Position numbers and translations under genes: made by a program. This document shows, piece after piece, positions 45,601 through 53,521 of a stretch of DNA of 64,000 nt (position 1 is its first letter; the number at the start of each line of letters is the position of its first letter). A model generated the notes under the pieces. It had not been told where the DNA came from. It worked only from the letters and a program-made list of their open reading frames with translations, and made no database searches. Source of the DNA: Nocardioides dongkuii (GTDB lineage: Bacteria > Actinomycetota > Actinomycetes > Propionibacteriales > Nocardioidaceae). The stretch covers positions 3,160,001-3,224,000 of the forward strand of contig NZ_CP059903.1 of assembly GCF_014127485.1 (NCBI RefSeq). The letters are read 5' to 3'.

Positions 45601-45921
45601 TCAGCCTAACGACCGGGCGGCGTGCACGTTGAGGTCGGTCCCGGGCTCCACGGGCTCGTACGCGCTGGGCTCGTCGAGGGCGCGCCCCAGCAGCGGGACG
45701 GCGTGCAGCTTCACGTCGTACGACGACAGCGCGCGGCGGTAGGCGCCGACGTGCTCCCACGTGGTGGTGAGCACCCAGAGGCCGGGGTCGTCGAGGTTGC
45801 GGCCGATCGCGCCGCCGACGTACCCGGGGCGCGCCGCGAGCGCGGTACGCGCCGCCTCCACGTCGACCCGGAACCGCTCGGCCTCGGCGTCGGGCACGCG
45901 GAACCTGTTCACGACCAGCAC
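45601..45921 (-). CDS. Antibiotic biosynthesis monooxygenase (ABM) domain protein
   Basis: A 106-residue dimeric alpha+beta barrel protein. MLVVNRFRVPDAEAERFRVD and RPGYVGGAIGRNLDDPGLWV and TTTWEHVGAYRRAL fit the ABM fold found in quinol monooxygenases and heme-degrading proteins. Catalysis cannot be judged from sequence. The start could also be GTG 33 nt upstream (45952-45954); I chose GTG 45919-45921 because the fold begins there. It diverges from znuA, and the Zur-type boxes lie 26 nt away, so its promoter may overlap the zinc operators. Confidence 0.8.
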   Translation of the reverse strand: MLVVNRFRVPDAEAERFRVDVEAARTALAARPGYVGGAIGRNLDDPGLWVLTTTWEHVGAYRRALSSYDVKLHAVPLLGRALDEPSAYEPVEPGTDLNVHAARSLG

Positions 45922-45947
45922 GTGACGCAGCCTACCCACGCCGAGGT

Positions 45948-45986
45948 TTGACAATGATTCTCAACAAGTTTGAGAATAGTTCTCAT
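45948..45986 (+). promoter_or_regulatory. Two Zur-type boxes over the znuA promoter and start codon
   Basis: TTGACAATGATTCTCAA (45948-45964) and TTGAGAATAGTTCTCAT (45970-45986) are near-palindromes of the TGAnAA-N3-TTnTCA kind bound by Zur. The first also supplies a -35 TTGACA (45948-45953). GAGAAT (45972-45977), 18 nt later, is a -10 candidate. The second box covers the -10 and ends in the znuA ATG (45985). The arrangement predicts zinc-dependent repression and a leaderless transcript. Confidence 0.8.
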
Positions 45987-46932
45987 GGCTGCTCCCCGAC
46001 TGCTCGCGTCCGCCCTCGCGCTCGGCACGCTGGCGCTCAGCGGCTGCGGCGCCCTGGGCCTCGGGGACTCCGCGGCCGGCGCCGAGGGGACGCCCGTGGC
46101 CGCCGCGCTCTACCCGATCCAGTACGTCACGGAGCGGGTGGCCGGCGACGTCCTCGACGTCGAGAACCTCACCTCCGCCGGCGGGGAGCCGCACGACCTC
46201 CAGCTCGGGCTCCTGGAGACCGCACAGGTCGCGGACGCGCCCCTGGTCGTCCACGTCAGCGGACTGCAGCCGGCCGTCGACGAGGCCGTGGAGCAGAACG
46301 CGTCCGGCGTCGTGCTGGACGCCGCGGACGTCGTGGACCTGGTGCCGTTCGACGAGCACGAGGAGCACGAGGGCGAGCACGCCGAGGACGAGGGGCACGA
46401 GGGCCACGACCACGGCGAGGACGACCCGCACTTCTGGCTGGACCCGCTGCGGATGGCCGCGCTCGGCGACGCGGTCGCCGAGGAGCTGGCCACGATCGTG
46501 CCGGACGAGGCCGAGACGTTCGCCGCCAACGCGGCCGCGCTGCGCGCCGACCTCGAGGAGCTCGACGCCGAGTACGCCGAGGGCCTGGCCGACTGCGCCA
46601 CCTCCACCGTGGTCACCACGCACGACGCCTTCGGCTACCTCGAGCGCTACGGCCTGCACCTGGAGTCGATCGCCGGCATCTCCCCCGATGCCGAGCCGAC
46701 GCCCGCCGCCCTCGCCGAGCTCCAGGACCTGATCGAGGAGGAGGGCATCACCACGGTCTTCTCCGAGACCCTGACCGGACCGGGGACCGCCGAGACCCTT
46801 GCCGGGGACGCGGGGGTGCGCACCGCGGTGCTGGACACCGTCGAGGCGCTGACCGACGACACCGCCGACGAGGACTACCTCTCCCTCATGCGCCGCAACC
46901 TCGCCGCCCTGCAGGAGGCGAACCGGTGTTGA
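45985..46932 (+). CDS. znuA: Zinc ABC transporter substrate-binding lipoprotein
   Basis: A 315-residue ZnuA/TroA-type solute-binding protein. The signal peptide ends in a lipobox (ALSGC, Cys21). The mature protein shows GGEPHDLQLG (metal His), the His/Glu-rich loop (DEHEEHEGEHAEDEGHEGHD) that sets zinc transporters apart from manganese ones, DPHFWLDPLR (metal ligands) and TTHDAFGYLERYG. It binds Zn outside the membrane and delivers it to ZnuB. ATG 45985 is chosen because the lipobox distance fits. No ribosome site is present; see the promoter entry. It overlaps znuC. Confidence 0.94.
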   Translation: MAAPRLLASALALGTLALSGCGALGLGDSAAGAEGTPVAAALYPIQYVTERVAGDVLDVENLTSAGGEPHDLQLGLLETAQVADAPLVVHVSGLQPAVDEAVEQNASGVVLDAADVVDLVPFDEHEEHEGEHAEDEGHEGHDHGEDDPHFWLDPLRMAALGDAVAEELATIVPDEAETFAANAAALRADLEELDAEYAEGLADCATSTVVTTHDAFGYLERYGLHLESIAGISPDAEPTPAALAELQDLIEEEGITTVFSETLTGPGTAETLAGDAGVRTAVLDTVEALTDDTADEDYLSLMRRNLAALQEANRC

Positions 46933-47717
46933 GCGCCGCCGCACCGGTCATCGAGCTGACCGACGGGTCCGTGGCCATCGCCGGGCGACCGGTGGTGCGC
47001 GGCGTCGACCTGACCGTGCGCCAGGGCGAGTTCGTGACCCTGCTGGGCCCCAACGGGTCGGGCAAGTCGACCCTCGTCCGGGCGCTCACCGGCCTGCGTC
47101 CGCTGGCCCGCGGGTCGCTGCGGCTCTTCGGCACGCCGTACGAGACCTTCCGCGACCGGCACCGGATCGGGTTCGTCCCCCAGCGCACCGGCGCCGCCAG
47201 CGGCGTCCCGGCCTCGGTGGCCGAGGTCGTCGCGTCCGGGCGGCTGACCCGGCGCCGGCTGTTCCGGCCCGCCGGCAAGGACGACCGGGCCGCGGTCGCC
47301 GCGGCGCTCGAGCTGGTCGGGCTGGCGGACCGGGCCGGCGACAGCGTGGCGACCCTCTCGGGCGGGCAGCAGCAGCGGGTGCTGATCGCCCGCGCGCTGG
47401 CCGGCGAGCCCGACCTGTTCTTCCTCGACGAGCCGACCGCCGGCGTCGACCTGCCCAACCAGCACGCGCTCGCCGACGCCCTCGAGGCACTGTCCGGCTC
47501 GGGCAGCACGATCGTGCTGGTCACCCACGAGCTCGGGCCGATCGCGCCGCTCGTCGACCGCACGGTGGTGCTGCGCGACGGCCGGGTCGTGTACGACGGC
47601 CCGCCGCTCGCCGTCGACGACGCGCACGGCCACCACCACCCCCACGAGGGCCGGCACGACCACCACCCCGGGATCGTGGCGCCGCTGGACCGACGCGACC
47701 AGGACGTGCGCTGGTGA
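46926..47717 (+). CDS. znuC: Zinc ABC transporter ATP-binding protein
   Basis: A 263-residue ABC ATPase: Walker A GPNGSGKST, Q-loop FVPQRTG, signature LSGGQQQRV, Walker B LFFLDEPTA and His-switch THELG. Its C-terminus has a His-rich stretch (HGHHHPHEGRHDHHPG), unusual for the ATPase and probably zinc-binding. The start is GTG 46926 or TTG 46929, both inside the znuA stop region (7-nt overlap). It powers zinc uptake with ZnuA and ZnuB. Confidence 0.94.
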   Translation: MLSAAAPVIELTDGSVAIAGRPVVRGVDLTVRQGEFVTLLGPNGSGKSTLVRALTGLRPLARGSLRLFGTPYETFRDRHRIGFVPQRTGAASGVPASVAEVVASGRLTRRRLFRPAGKDDRAAVAAALELVGLADRAGDSVATLSGGQQQRVLIARALAGEPDLFFLDEPTAGVDLPNQHALADALEALSGSGSTIVLVTHELGPIAPLVDRTVVLRDGRVVYDGPPLAVDDAHGHHHPHEGRHDHHPGIVAPLDRRDQDVRW

Positions 47718-48718
47718 TCGAGCTCCTCTCCTACCCCTTCATGCAGCGCGCGCTGCTGGCCGCGTTCGTCACCGGGCTCGCCGCCCCCGTGATCGGCACC
47801 TACCTCGTGCAGCGCCGGCTCGCGCTCCTCGGCGACGGGCTCGGCCACGTGGCGGTCACCGGGGTGGCGCTGGGCCTGCTGACCGGGATCGCCCCCACCT
47901 GGACCGCCGTGGTCGTCGCCGTCGTCGGCGCGGTCGTCATCGAGGTGATCCGCGACCGCGGGCACACCAGCGGCGACCTCGCACTCGCCCTGCTCTTCTA
48001 CGGCGGCCTGGCCGGCGGCGTGCTCATCACCGGGCTCGCCGGGCAGACCGGCGCGACGCTGCAGCAGTACCTCTTCGGCTCGATCACCTCGATCTCGCTC
48101 ACCGACATCTGGTTCACGCTCGCCCTGGCGGTGGTGATCCTGCTGCTCGGCCTCGGCCTGCTCCCCCAGCTCTTCGCGGTCGCCCAGGACCAGGAGTTCG
48201 CCCAGGTCGCCGGCGTCAACGTCCGGGCCTACAACCTGCTGGTCGCGGTCCTCGCCGCGGTCACCGTCACGATCGCGATGCGCACCGTGGGACTGCTCCT
48301 GGTCTCCGCGCTGATGATCGTCCCGGTCGCGACGTCCCAGCAGCTGGCCCGGTCCTTCCGCGTCACGGTCGCCGGTGCGGTGGTCGTCGGGGCCGGTGCC
48401 GCGGTCGGCGGCCTGCTGGTCTCGGCGTACCTCTCGGTGCACCACGACGTCTCCGTCGCCCCCGGCCCGACCATCGTGCTGCTCGCTCTCGCATGCTTCA
48501 TCGCCACCTGGCCGGTCGGTGCGGTCCTGCGCCGCCGCCAGCGGCTCGTGACGCCGTTCGCCGCCGAGGACGTCGAGGAGCACGAGGTGTGCGAGGGGCA
48601 CGCCCACGAGCACGGGCCCGACTGCGGCCACGTGGCCGTCACCCACGGCGACCACGTCGACTACGTCCACGACGGGCACCGGCACGCCGTCCACGGGAGG
48701 CACTATGACGAGCACTGA
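47714..48718 (+). CDS. znuB: Zinc ABC transporter permease
   Basis: A 334-residue permease of the ABC-3 family with eight or nine hydrophobic helices and the segment VGLLLVSALMIVPVATSQQL. The cytoplasmic C-terminus adds another His-rich tail (EEHEVCEGHAHEHGPDCGHV and more), longer than in typical ZnuB proteins. The GTG start overlaps the znuC stop (GTGA). It forms the zinc channel. Confidence 0.93.
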   Translation: MIELLSYPFMQRALLAAFVTGLAAPVIGTYLVQRRLALLGDGLGHVAVTGVALGLLTGIAPTWTAVVVAVVGAVVIEVIRDRGHTSGDLALALLFYGGLAGGVLITGLAGQTGATLQQYLFGSITSISLTDIWFTLALAVVILLLGLGLLPQLFAVAQDQEFAQVAGVNVRAYNLLVAVLAAVTVTIAMRTVGLLLVSALMIVPVATSQQLARSFRVTVAGAVVVGAGAAVGGLLVSAYLSVHHDVSVAPGPTIVLLALACFIATWPVGAVLRRRQRLVTPFAAEDVEEHEVCEGHAHEHGPDCGHVAVTHGDHVDYVHDGHRHAVHGRHYDEH

Positions 48719-49100
48719 GCCCCCGCTGCGCCCGACCCGGCAGCGGCTGGCGGTCGTCGAGGCGATGGCCTCCGTCGAGGACTTCCGGTCCGCGCAGGAG
48801 ATCCACGAGCTGCTCGGCGACCGCGGCGAGCCGGTCGGCCTCGCCACCGTCTACCGCACCCTGCAGCGGCTCGCCGACGCCGGCGAGGTCGACCTGCTGC
48901 GCACCGAGGACGGCGAGGCCGTCTACCGCCGCTGCTCCGGCACCCACCACCACCACCTGGTCTGCCGCGACTGCGGCCGCACCGTCGAGGTCGAGGGCCC
49001 CGGCGTCGAGCGGTGGACCCGGTCCATCGCCGCCGAGCACGGCTTCACCGACGTCAGCCACACCCTGGAGATCTTCGGCACCTGCCCCGGCTGCCGCTGA
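48705..49100 (+). CDS. zur: Fur-family zinc uptake regulator
   Basis: A 131-residue metal-sensing repressor. The winged helix (about 5-85) includes RPTRQRLAVVEAMASVEDFR, SAQEIHELLGDRGE and GLATVYRTLQRLADAGEVDL; the dimer domain has GTHHHHLVCRDCGRTVEV and FGTCPGCR with the two CxxC motifs for structural zinc. It overlaps znuB by 14 nt with GGGAGG as ribosome site. With zinc bound it should repress the operon at the boxes at 45948, closing a feedback loop. Confidence 0.93.
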   Translation: MTSTEPPLRPTRQRLAVVEAMASVEDFRSAQEIHELLGDRGEPVGLATVYRTLQRLADAGEVDLLRTEDGEAVYRRCSGTHHHHLVCRDCGRTVEVEGPGVERWTRSIAAEHGFTDVSHTLEIFGTCPGCR

Positions 49101-49127
49101 CCTGCCCCCGTTCGCGCCGCCGGGGCC

Positions 49128-49181
49128 CCGGGACGTCATACGAACTGGTCGCGACAGCCGCCACCTCGTATGACGTCCCGG
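49128..49181. terminator. 16-bp inverted repeat between convergent zur and gntP
   Basis: Perfect arms CCGGGACGTCATACGA (49128-49143) and TCGTATGACGTCCCGG (49166-49181) with a 22-nt spacer. It lies between the stops of two convergent genes, so it may terminate both. The long spacer and the ATACGA/TCGTAT core are unusual for a simple terminator and would also fit a dispersed repeat unit. Confidence 0.6.
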
Positions 49182-49207
49182 ACGCACCCGGGCGATCCCG
49201 CCGCCCG

Positions 49208-50599
49208 TCAGACGACGACCCAGATCCCCAGGGCGATCGCGAACACCGAGAGGCCGAGCGTCGTCTCCAGCACGGTCCAGGTCTTCAGGGTCGTGGGGAC
49301 GTCCATGCCGAAGAAGCGGCCGACCAGCCAGAACCCCGAGTCGTTGACGTGGGAGAGGACGGTCGCGCCGGCGGCGATGGCGACGACCAGGAGGGTGAGC
49401 TGCAGGTCGCCGAGGTTGGCCTCGTCGACCGAGGCGGCGATCAGTCCCGCCGTGGTGGTGATGGCGACGGTCGCCGAGCCCTGGGCGACGCGGAGCAGCG
49501 TCGCGATCACGAACGCCTGCACGATCAGCGAGAACCCGAGGTCCGAGAGCGAGCCGCTGAGGGCGGCGCCGATGCCGGAGAGCTCGAGGATGCCGCCGAA
49601 CATGCCGCCGGCGCCGGTGATCAGGATGATCGAGCAGACCGGGCCGAGGGCCTGGTCGAACAGCTCGCTGATCCGGGCCATCGACACCCGCGGGCGCCCG
49701 AGCACGACGATCGCCGCCAGCACCGTGAGCAGCAGCGCGACCGAGGTCTGGCCGAGCAGCGACAGCGCCGCGACCCACCCGGCCTCCTCGTCGACCACGT
49801 CGGCGGACGCGAGCGTCGCCAGCACCGTGTCGAAGGAGATCAGCACCATCGGCAGCAGCAGGAGCGCGAGCACGGTCGCGAACGACGGCGGCCGGCGGCC
49901 GGCGTCCTCGTCCTCCTCGGCGCTCATCACCTGGCCGAGCACCGCGTCGGTGACGGCGACGTGGACGCGCGCCGCCATCACGCGGGAGACCAGCAGCACG
50001 CCGACGTACCAGGCGAGGACGGCGATCGGCACGCCCAGCACCAGCGTGAGCCCGATGTCGGCGCCGATCTGCTCCGCCGCGGCGACCGGGCCGGGGTGCG
50101 GCGGCACGACCGCGTGCATGGCCGCGAAGGCCCCCGCCGACGGCAGCGCGTAGGCGAGCACCGAGCCCCCGAACCGGCGCGCGACGGTGAAGATGACCGG
50201 GAGGAACACCACCAGCCCGGCGTCGAAGAAGATCGGGAACCCGAACAGCAGCGACGCGACGCCCAGGGCCAGCGGGGCCCGCTTCTCCCCGAACCGGGAG
50301 ATCAGCCGGTCGGCGAGGACCTGGGCCCCGCCGGTCACCTCCAGCAGCCGCCCCAGCATCACGCCGAAGGCGACCAGGAGCGCCACGGACCCGAGCGTGT
50401 CCGCGAACCCGAAGAGCAGGGCGTCGGGGATCTCCGCCGGGTCGAAGCCGACCGCCACCGCCGTCACGACGCTGACGAGCACCAGCGCGACGAAGGCGTG
50501 CAGCTTGACGACGATGATGAGGACGAGCAGGAGGGCGACGGACGCGGCGGCGATGAGCAGCAGCACCGCGGTCCCGTACGCCGGGTCGATGGGCTCCAC
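49208..50599 (-). CDS. GntP-family gluconate/organic acid:H+ symporter
   Basis: A 463-residue permease with about twelve to fourteen hydrophobic helices. Family signatures: FGFPIFFDAGLVVFLPVIF, AVVPPHPGPVAAAEQIGADI, ITGAGGMFGGILELSGIG and VLSHVNDSGFWLVGRFFGM. It imports gluconate or a related sugar acid with protons. The exact substrate is open because no kinase or dehydratase gene is adjacent. Single gene, converging on zur. Confidence 0.93.
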   Translation of the reverse strand: MEPIDPAYGTAVLLLIAAASVALLLVLIIVVKLHAFVALVLVSVVTAVAVGFDPAEIPDALLFGFADTLGSVALLVAFGVMLGRLLEVTGGAQVLADRLISRFGEKRAPLALGVASLLFGFPIFFDAGLVVFLPVIFTVARRFGGSVLAYALPSAGAFAAMHAVVPPHPGPVAAAEQIGADIGLTLVLGVPIAVLAWYVGVLLVSRVMAARVHVAVTDAVLGQVMSAEEDEDAGRRPPSFATVLALLLLPMVLISFDTVLATLASADVVDEEAGWVAALSLLGQTSVALLLTVLAAIVVLGRPRVSMARISELFDQALGPVCSIILITGAGGMFGGILELSGIGAALSGSLSDLGFSLIVQAFVIATLLRVAQGSATVAITTTAGLIAASVDEANLGDLQLTLLVVAIAAGATVLSHVNDSGFWLVGRFFGMDVPTTLKTWTVLETTLGLSVFAIALGIWVVV

Positions 50600-50682
50600 G
50601 GCAACCTCCGGGGTCGGGCGGACACCGGCGTCCGCTGACCGGTCCCTGCCCGGTCGCGGCCGGGGACAATCCCGGCGCCCGC

Positions 50683-51339
50683 TCAGCCCGAGTAGGCGAC
50701 CTCGGCGCTCCAGACGTCCTCGTCCTGGCGCGCCGCGGCGACCAGCGCCTCCGCCACCCGGTCGGGGCTGAACGGGCCGTCCGGCGCGAGGGTGCCGCGC
50801 ACGGTGACCGAGACCGCCCGGATCCCGTCGGGCCGCAAGGTGGCGTCCAGGCTCTGCACGAGGTTGCGCACCCCCGCCTTCTGGACGCCGAGCGAGGCCG
50901 CGCGGTGCCAGGGCCGGTCGGCGGCCATGCTGCCGGTGACGGTGACCCTGCTCCCCGCGCCGAGGTAGGGCCGCAGCGTCTGGACCGCCGTGAGCAGCAC
51001 GCCCACGCCCAGCGCGACGTCGGCGAGCAGCTCGGCGACGGTGAGCTCGAGCGGGTCCTTCTCCCGGTAGGCGCTCGGGTTGACGTGCAGCACGTCGACG
51101 CGACCGAACCAGTCGGCGAGCCGGACCAGGGCCAGGCGGGCCGCCTCGGTGTCGGTGAGGTCGGCGACCTCGGTCGCCACCTCGGCCCCGGCCGCGCGCA
51201 CCTGGTCGGCGAGCGCGGCGAGCGCCTCGCCGTCCCTCCCCACCAGCGCGACCGACCAGCCCTCCGCGGCGTACCTCCGGGCCAGCGACCCGCTGACGCC
51301 CGGCCCCGCTCCGACCACGACCACCACGCGCTCCGTCAT
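50683..51339 (-). CDS. SDR-like protein lacking the catalytic tyrosine
   Basis: A 218-residue Rossmann-fold protein of the short-chain dehydrogenase family. The cofactor loop reads GAGPGVSGSLA (10-20), an atypical variant of TGxxxGIG. Ser137 (TVTGSMAAD) is kept and Lys154 is kept, but the Tyr of YxxxK is Leu150 (SLGVQK), and the NNAG motif reads VNPSA. So normal SDR catalysis is doubtful; it may be a binding or regulatory protein, or use another mechanism. The start is ATG 51337-51339. It diverges from the DHA2 exporter gene (110 nt between starts). Confidence 0.82.
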   Translation of the reverse strand: MTERVVVVVGAGPGVSGSLARRYAAEGWSVALVGRDGEALAALADQVRAAGAEVATEVADLTDTEAARLALVRLADWFGRVDVLHVNPSAYREKDPLELTVAELLADVALGVGVLLTAVQTLRPYLGAGSRVTVTGSMAADRPWHRAASLGVQKAGVRNLVQSLDATLRPDGIRAVSVTVRGTLAPDGPFSPDRVAEALVAAARQDEDVWSAEVAYSG

Positions 51340-51449
51340 GAGCACACCGTAGGGCTCCCGACTGGGTGTCGCTGCTGCTCGGGTCCTACGCTGGGCCTCG
51401 TCCATTCGGTTGCCCCTGGCAACGACTTCTCGTCAGGAGCAGCCTTCCC

Positions 51450-52907
51450 GTGCCACGCACCGTCCCCCGCGGCAGCCGTCCGATCACCTTCGCCGTCCTC
51501 GCGGTCTCGGTGGCGTCCTTCGTGCTGCTGCAGTCGCTCGTCGTCCCCGTGCTCACCGAGACCCAGCGCGAGTTCGACACCGACCAGGCGACCGTGACCT
51601 GGGTGCTGACCGCGTACCTGCTCTCGGCGTCCATCTGCACCCCGCTGCTGGGCCGTCTCGGCGACGCCGTCGGGAAGCGCCGGATGCTCGTGATCACCCT
51701 CTCCGCGCTGGCCGTCGGGTCACTGGCGGCCGCCCTGGCGCCCAGCATCGGCTGGCTGATCGCCGCCCGCGTGGTGCAGGGCGCCGGCGGCGGGGTGCTC
51801 CCCCTCGCCTTCGGCATCATCCGCGACGAGTTCCAGGAGCGGATGACGACCGCGATCAGCGTGCTGTCCTCGCTGACCGCCGTCGGCTTCGGCGCCGGCA
51901 TCGTCGTGGCCGGCCCGATCGTCGGGTCGCTCGGCTACGACTGGCTCTTCTGGATCCCGATGATCGCCACCAGCCTGGCGGCGCTCGCGGCCCTGCTGTT
52001 CATCCCGGAGTCCCCGGTGCGCACCCCCGGCCGGATGCCGGTGGTGCCGGCGATCCTGCTCTCCGTCTGGCTGATCGCCCTGCTGCTCGCGCTGAGCGAG
52101 GGCAACGCGTGGGGCTGGCTGTCCGGCCGCGTGCTGGGCCTGTTCGCGGTCGCCGTCCTCGTCGCCGCGGCGTGGGTGGTCGTCGAGCGCCGGGTCCCCG
52201 TGCCGATGATCGACATGGACATGATGCGGCTGCGCGGCGTCTGGACGACGAACCTGGTCGCGCTGTTCGTGGGCTTCGGCATGTTCGCCTCGTTCGGGTT
52301 CCTCCCGCAGTTCCTGCAGACCCCCGCGTCCGCCGGGTACGGCTTCGACGCGACCATCACCGAGTCCGGTCGGCTGCTGGTGCCCTCGGCGATCGCCAGC
52401 TTCATCATGGGCTTCGCCACCGCCCGGCTGGTGCGCGCGCTCGGCGCCCGCGTGGTGATCGGCACCGGCGCGGTGCTGACCGCCGCGGCGTTCTTCTCGG
52501 TCGCCCTGTGGCACGACGCCACCTGGCAGCTGTACGCCGCGACCACGGTCCAGGGCGTCGGGTCCGGGCTGGTCTTCGCCAGCCTCGCGGGGGTCGTGGT
52601 GACCTCGGTCCCGCCGGCGCAGACCGGCGTGGCCAGCGGCATGAACGCCAACATCCGCACCATCGGCGGCTCCATCGGCTCCGCGATGATGGCCGGCATC
52701 GTGACCGCCAAGGTCGACGACCTCGGCATCCCGGTCGAGCGCGGCTACACCGTCGGGTTCTTCGTCCTCGGCTGCGGCCTGCTGCTCGCGGCCGCCGCGG
52801 CGGCGTTCGTCCCGAACACGCACCGGCAGTCGACGAGCGGTCCGCTCGAGGACGCCGACAACGCCGAGCTCGGCTTCGTCCCGGCAGCGAGCCCCGGTCA
52901 GAGGTAG
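51450..52907 (+). CDS. DHA2-family MFS exporter
   Basis: A 485-residue permease with about fourteen helices. Motif A GRLGDAVGKRRM sits after helix 2, and motif C-like VGFGAGIVVAGPIVGSL in helix 5, which marks drug:H+ antiporters. Late helices include SIGSAMMAGIV. It should export drugs or toxic metabolites. I place the start at GTG 51450 after CAGGAGC; the frame extends upstream to 51366. It may be controlled by a promoter shared with the divergent SDR-like gene. Confidence 0.9.
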   Translation: MPRTVPRGSRPITFAVLAVSVASFVLLQSLVVPVLTETQREFDTDQATVTWVLTAYLLSASICTPLLGRLGDAVGKRRMLVITLSALAVGSLAAALAPSIGWLIAARVVQGAGGGVLPLAFGIIRDEFQERMTTAISVLSSLTAVGFGAGIVVAGPIVGSLGYDWLFWIPMIATSLAALAALLFIPESPVRTPGRMPVVPAILLSVWLIALLLALSEGNAWGWLSGRVLGLFAVAVLVAAAWVVVERRVPVPMIDMDMMRLRGVWTTNLVALFVGFGMFASFGFLPQFLQTPASAGYGFDATITESGRLLVPSAIASFIMGFATARLVRALGARVVIGTGAVLTAAAFFSVALWHDATWQLYAATTVQGVGSGLVFASLAGVVVTSVPPAQTGVASGMNANIRTIGGSIGSAMMAGIVTAKVDDLGIPVERGYTVGFFVLGCGLLLAAAAAAFVPNTHRQSTSGPLEDADNAELGFVPAASPGQR

Positions 52908-53221
52908 AGGCCGGTGGCCTCGTCGGCGAGCCGGTCGGCCGCCACCGCGTGCACGTCGCGCTCGCGCAGGACGACGTACGTCTCGCCGTGGACCTCGACC
53001 TCTGCCTTGTCCTCGGCGTCGAAGAGCACCCGGTCGCCGGCCTCGATCGCCCGCGCCTGCGGGCCGACGGCGACGACCTTGGACCAGGACAGCCGGCGGG
53101 CGCCCATGGCGGCGGTCGCGGGGATGACGATGCCGCCCGTCGACTTGCGCTCCCCGGCGTCGCGATCGACCTCCACGAGGATGCGGTCGTGCAGCATCTT
53201 GATGGGAGTCTTGTCGGTCAT
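52898..53221 (-). CDS. GroES-family co-chaperone-like protein
   Basis: A 107-residue single-domain protein: KMLHDRILVEVD, a mobile-loop region ERKSTGGIVIPATAAMGARR, SKVVAVGPQARAIEAGDRVL and FDAEDKAEVEVHG, all characteristic of Cpn10. No groEL gene is adjacent, so it is probably a second copy; the usual groES-groEL1 operon would be elsewhere. The GGIVI loop for GroEL contact is kept. It overlaps the DHA2 gene's 3' end by 10 nt and follows the DUF3618 gene by 5 nt. Confidence 0.85.
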   Translation of the reverse strand: MTDKTPIKMLHDRILVEVDRDAGERKSTGGIVIPATAAMGARRLSWSKVVAVGPQARAIEAGDRVLFDAEDKAEVEVHGETYVVLRERDVHAVAADRLADEATGLYL

Positions 53222-53226
53222 CAGGA

Positions 53227-53484
53227 CTACTTGACGACCTTCCGGACGACCACGACCAGGACGACGGCGCCGAGCACGGCGCCCGCGACCTTGAGGATGT
53301 TGTCGGTGCGCGGCTGACCGGTCGCCGGGTCGACGAAGTGCGCCTTCAGCGAGGCGATCTCGCGGTTGGCGATCGTCTTGGGGCTCGACCGGTAGAGGAG
53401 CTGGTCGATCGTGGTGGCCAGATGCTCGCGCGCCTCCTCGATCTCACGCTCGAGGGACGACGTGTCGTTGTCCTTGCTCACCAT
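53227..53484 (-). CDS. DUF3618-family membrane protein
   Basis: An 85-residue protein: an acidic N-terminal helix (SLEREIEEAREHLATTIDQL), a central NREIASLKAHFVDPATGQPR segment and a C-terminal membrane helix (VAGAVLGAVVLVVVVRKVVK). This is the DUF3618 layout, often next to GroES-like genes in Nocardioides-type genomes. Role unknown; it may shape membrane or cell-surface organisation. Start ATG 53482-53484 with GGAGACG upstream. Confidence 0.85.
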   Translation of the reverse strand: MVSKDNDTSSLEREIEEAREHLATTIDQLLYRSSPKTIANREIASLKAHFVDPATGQPRTDNILKVAGAVLGAVVLVVVVRKVVK

Positions 53485-53521
53485 CGTCTCCTCCGTACGC
53501 CGAACGGTCGGGTGGAGGCTA

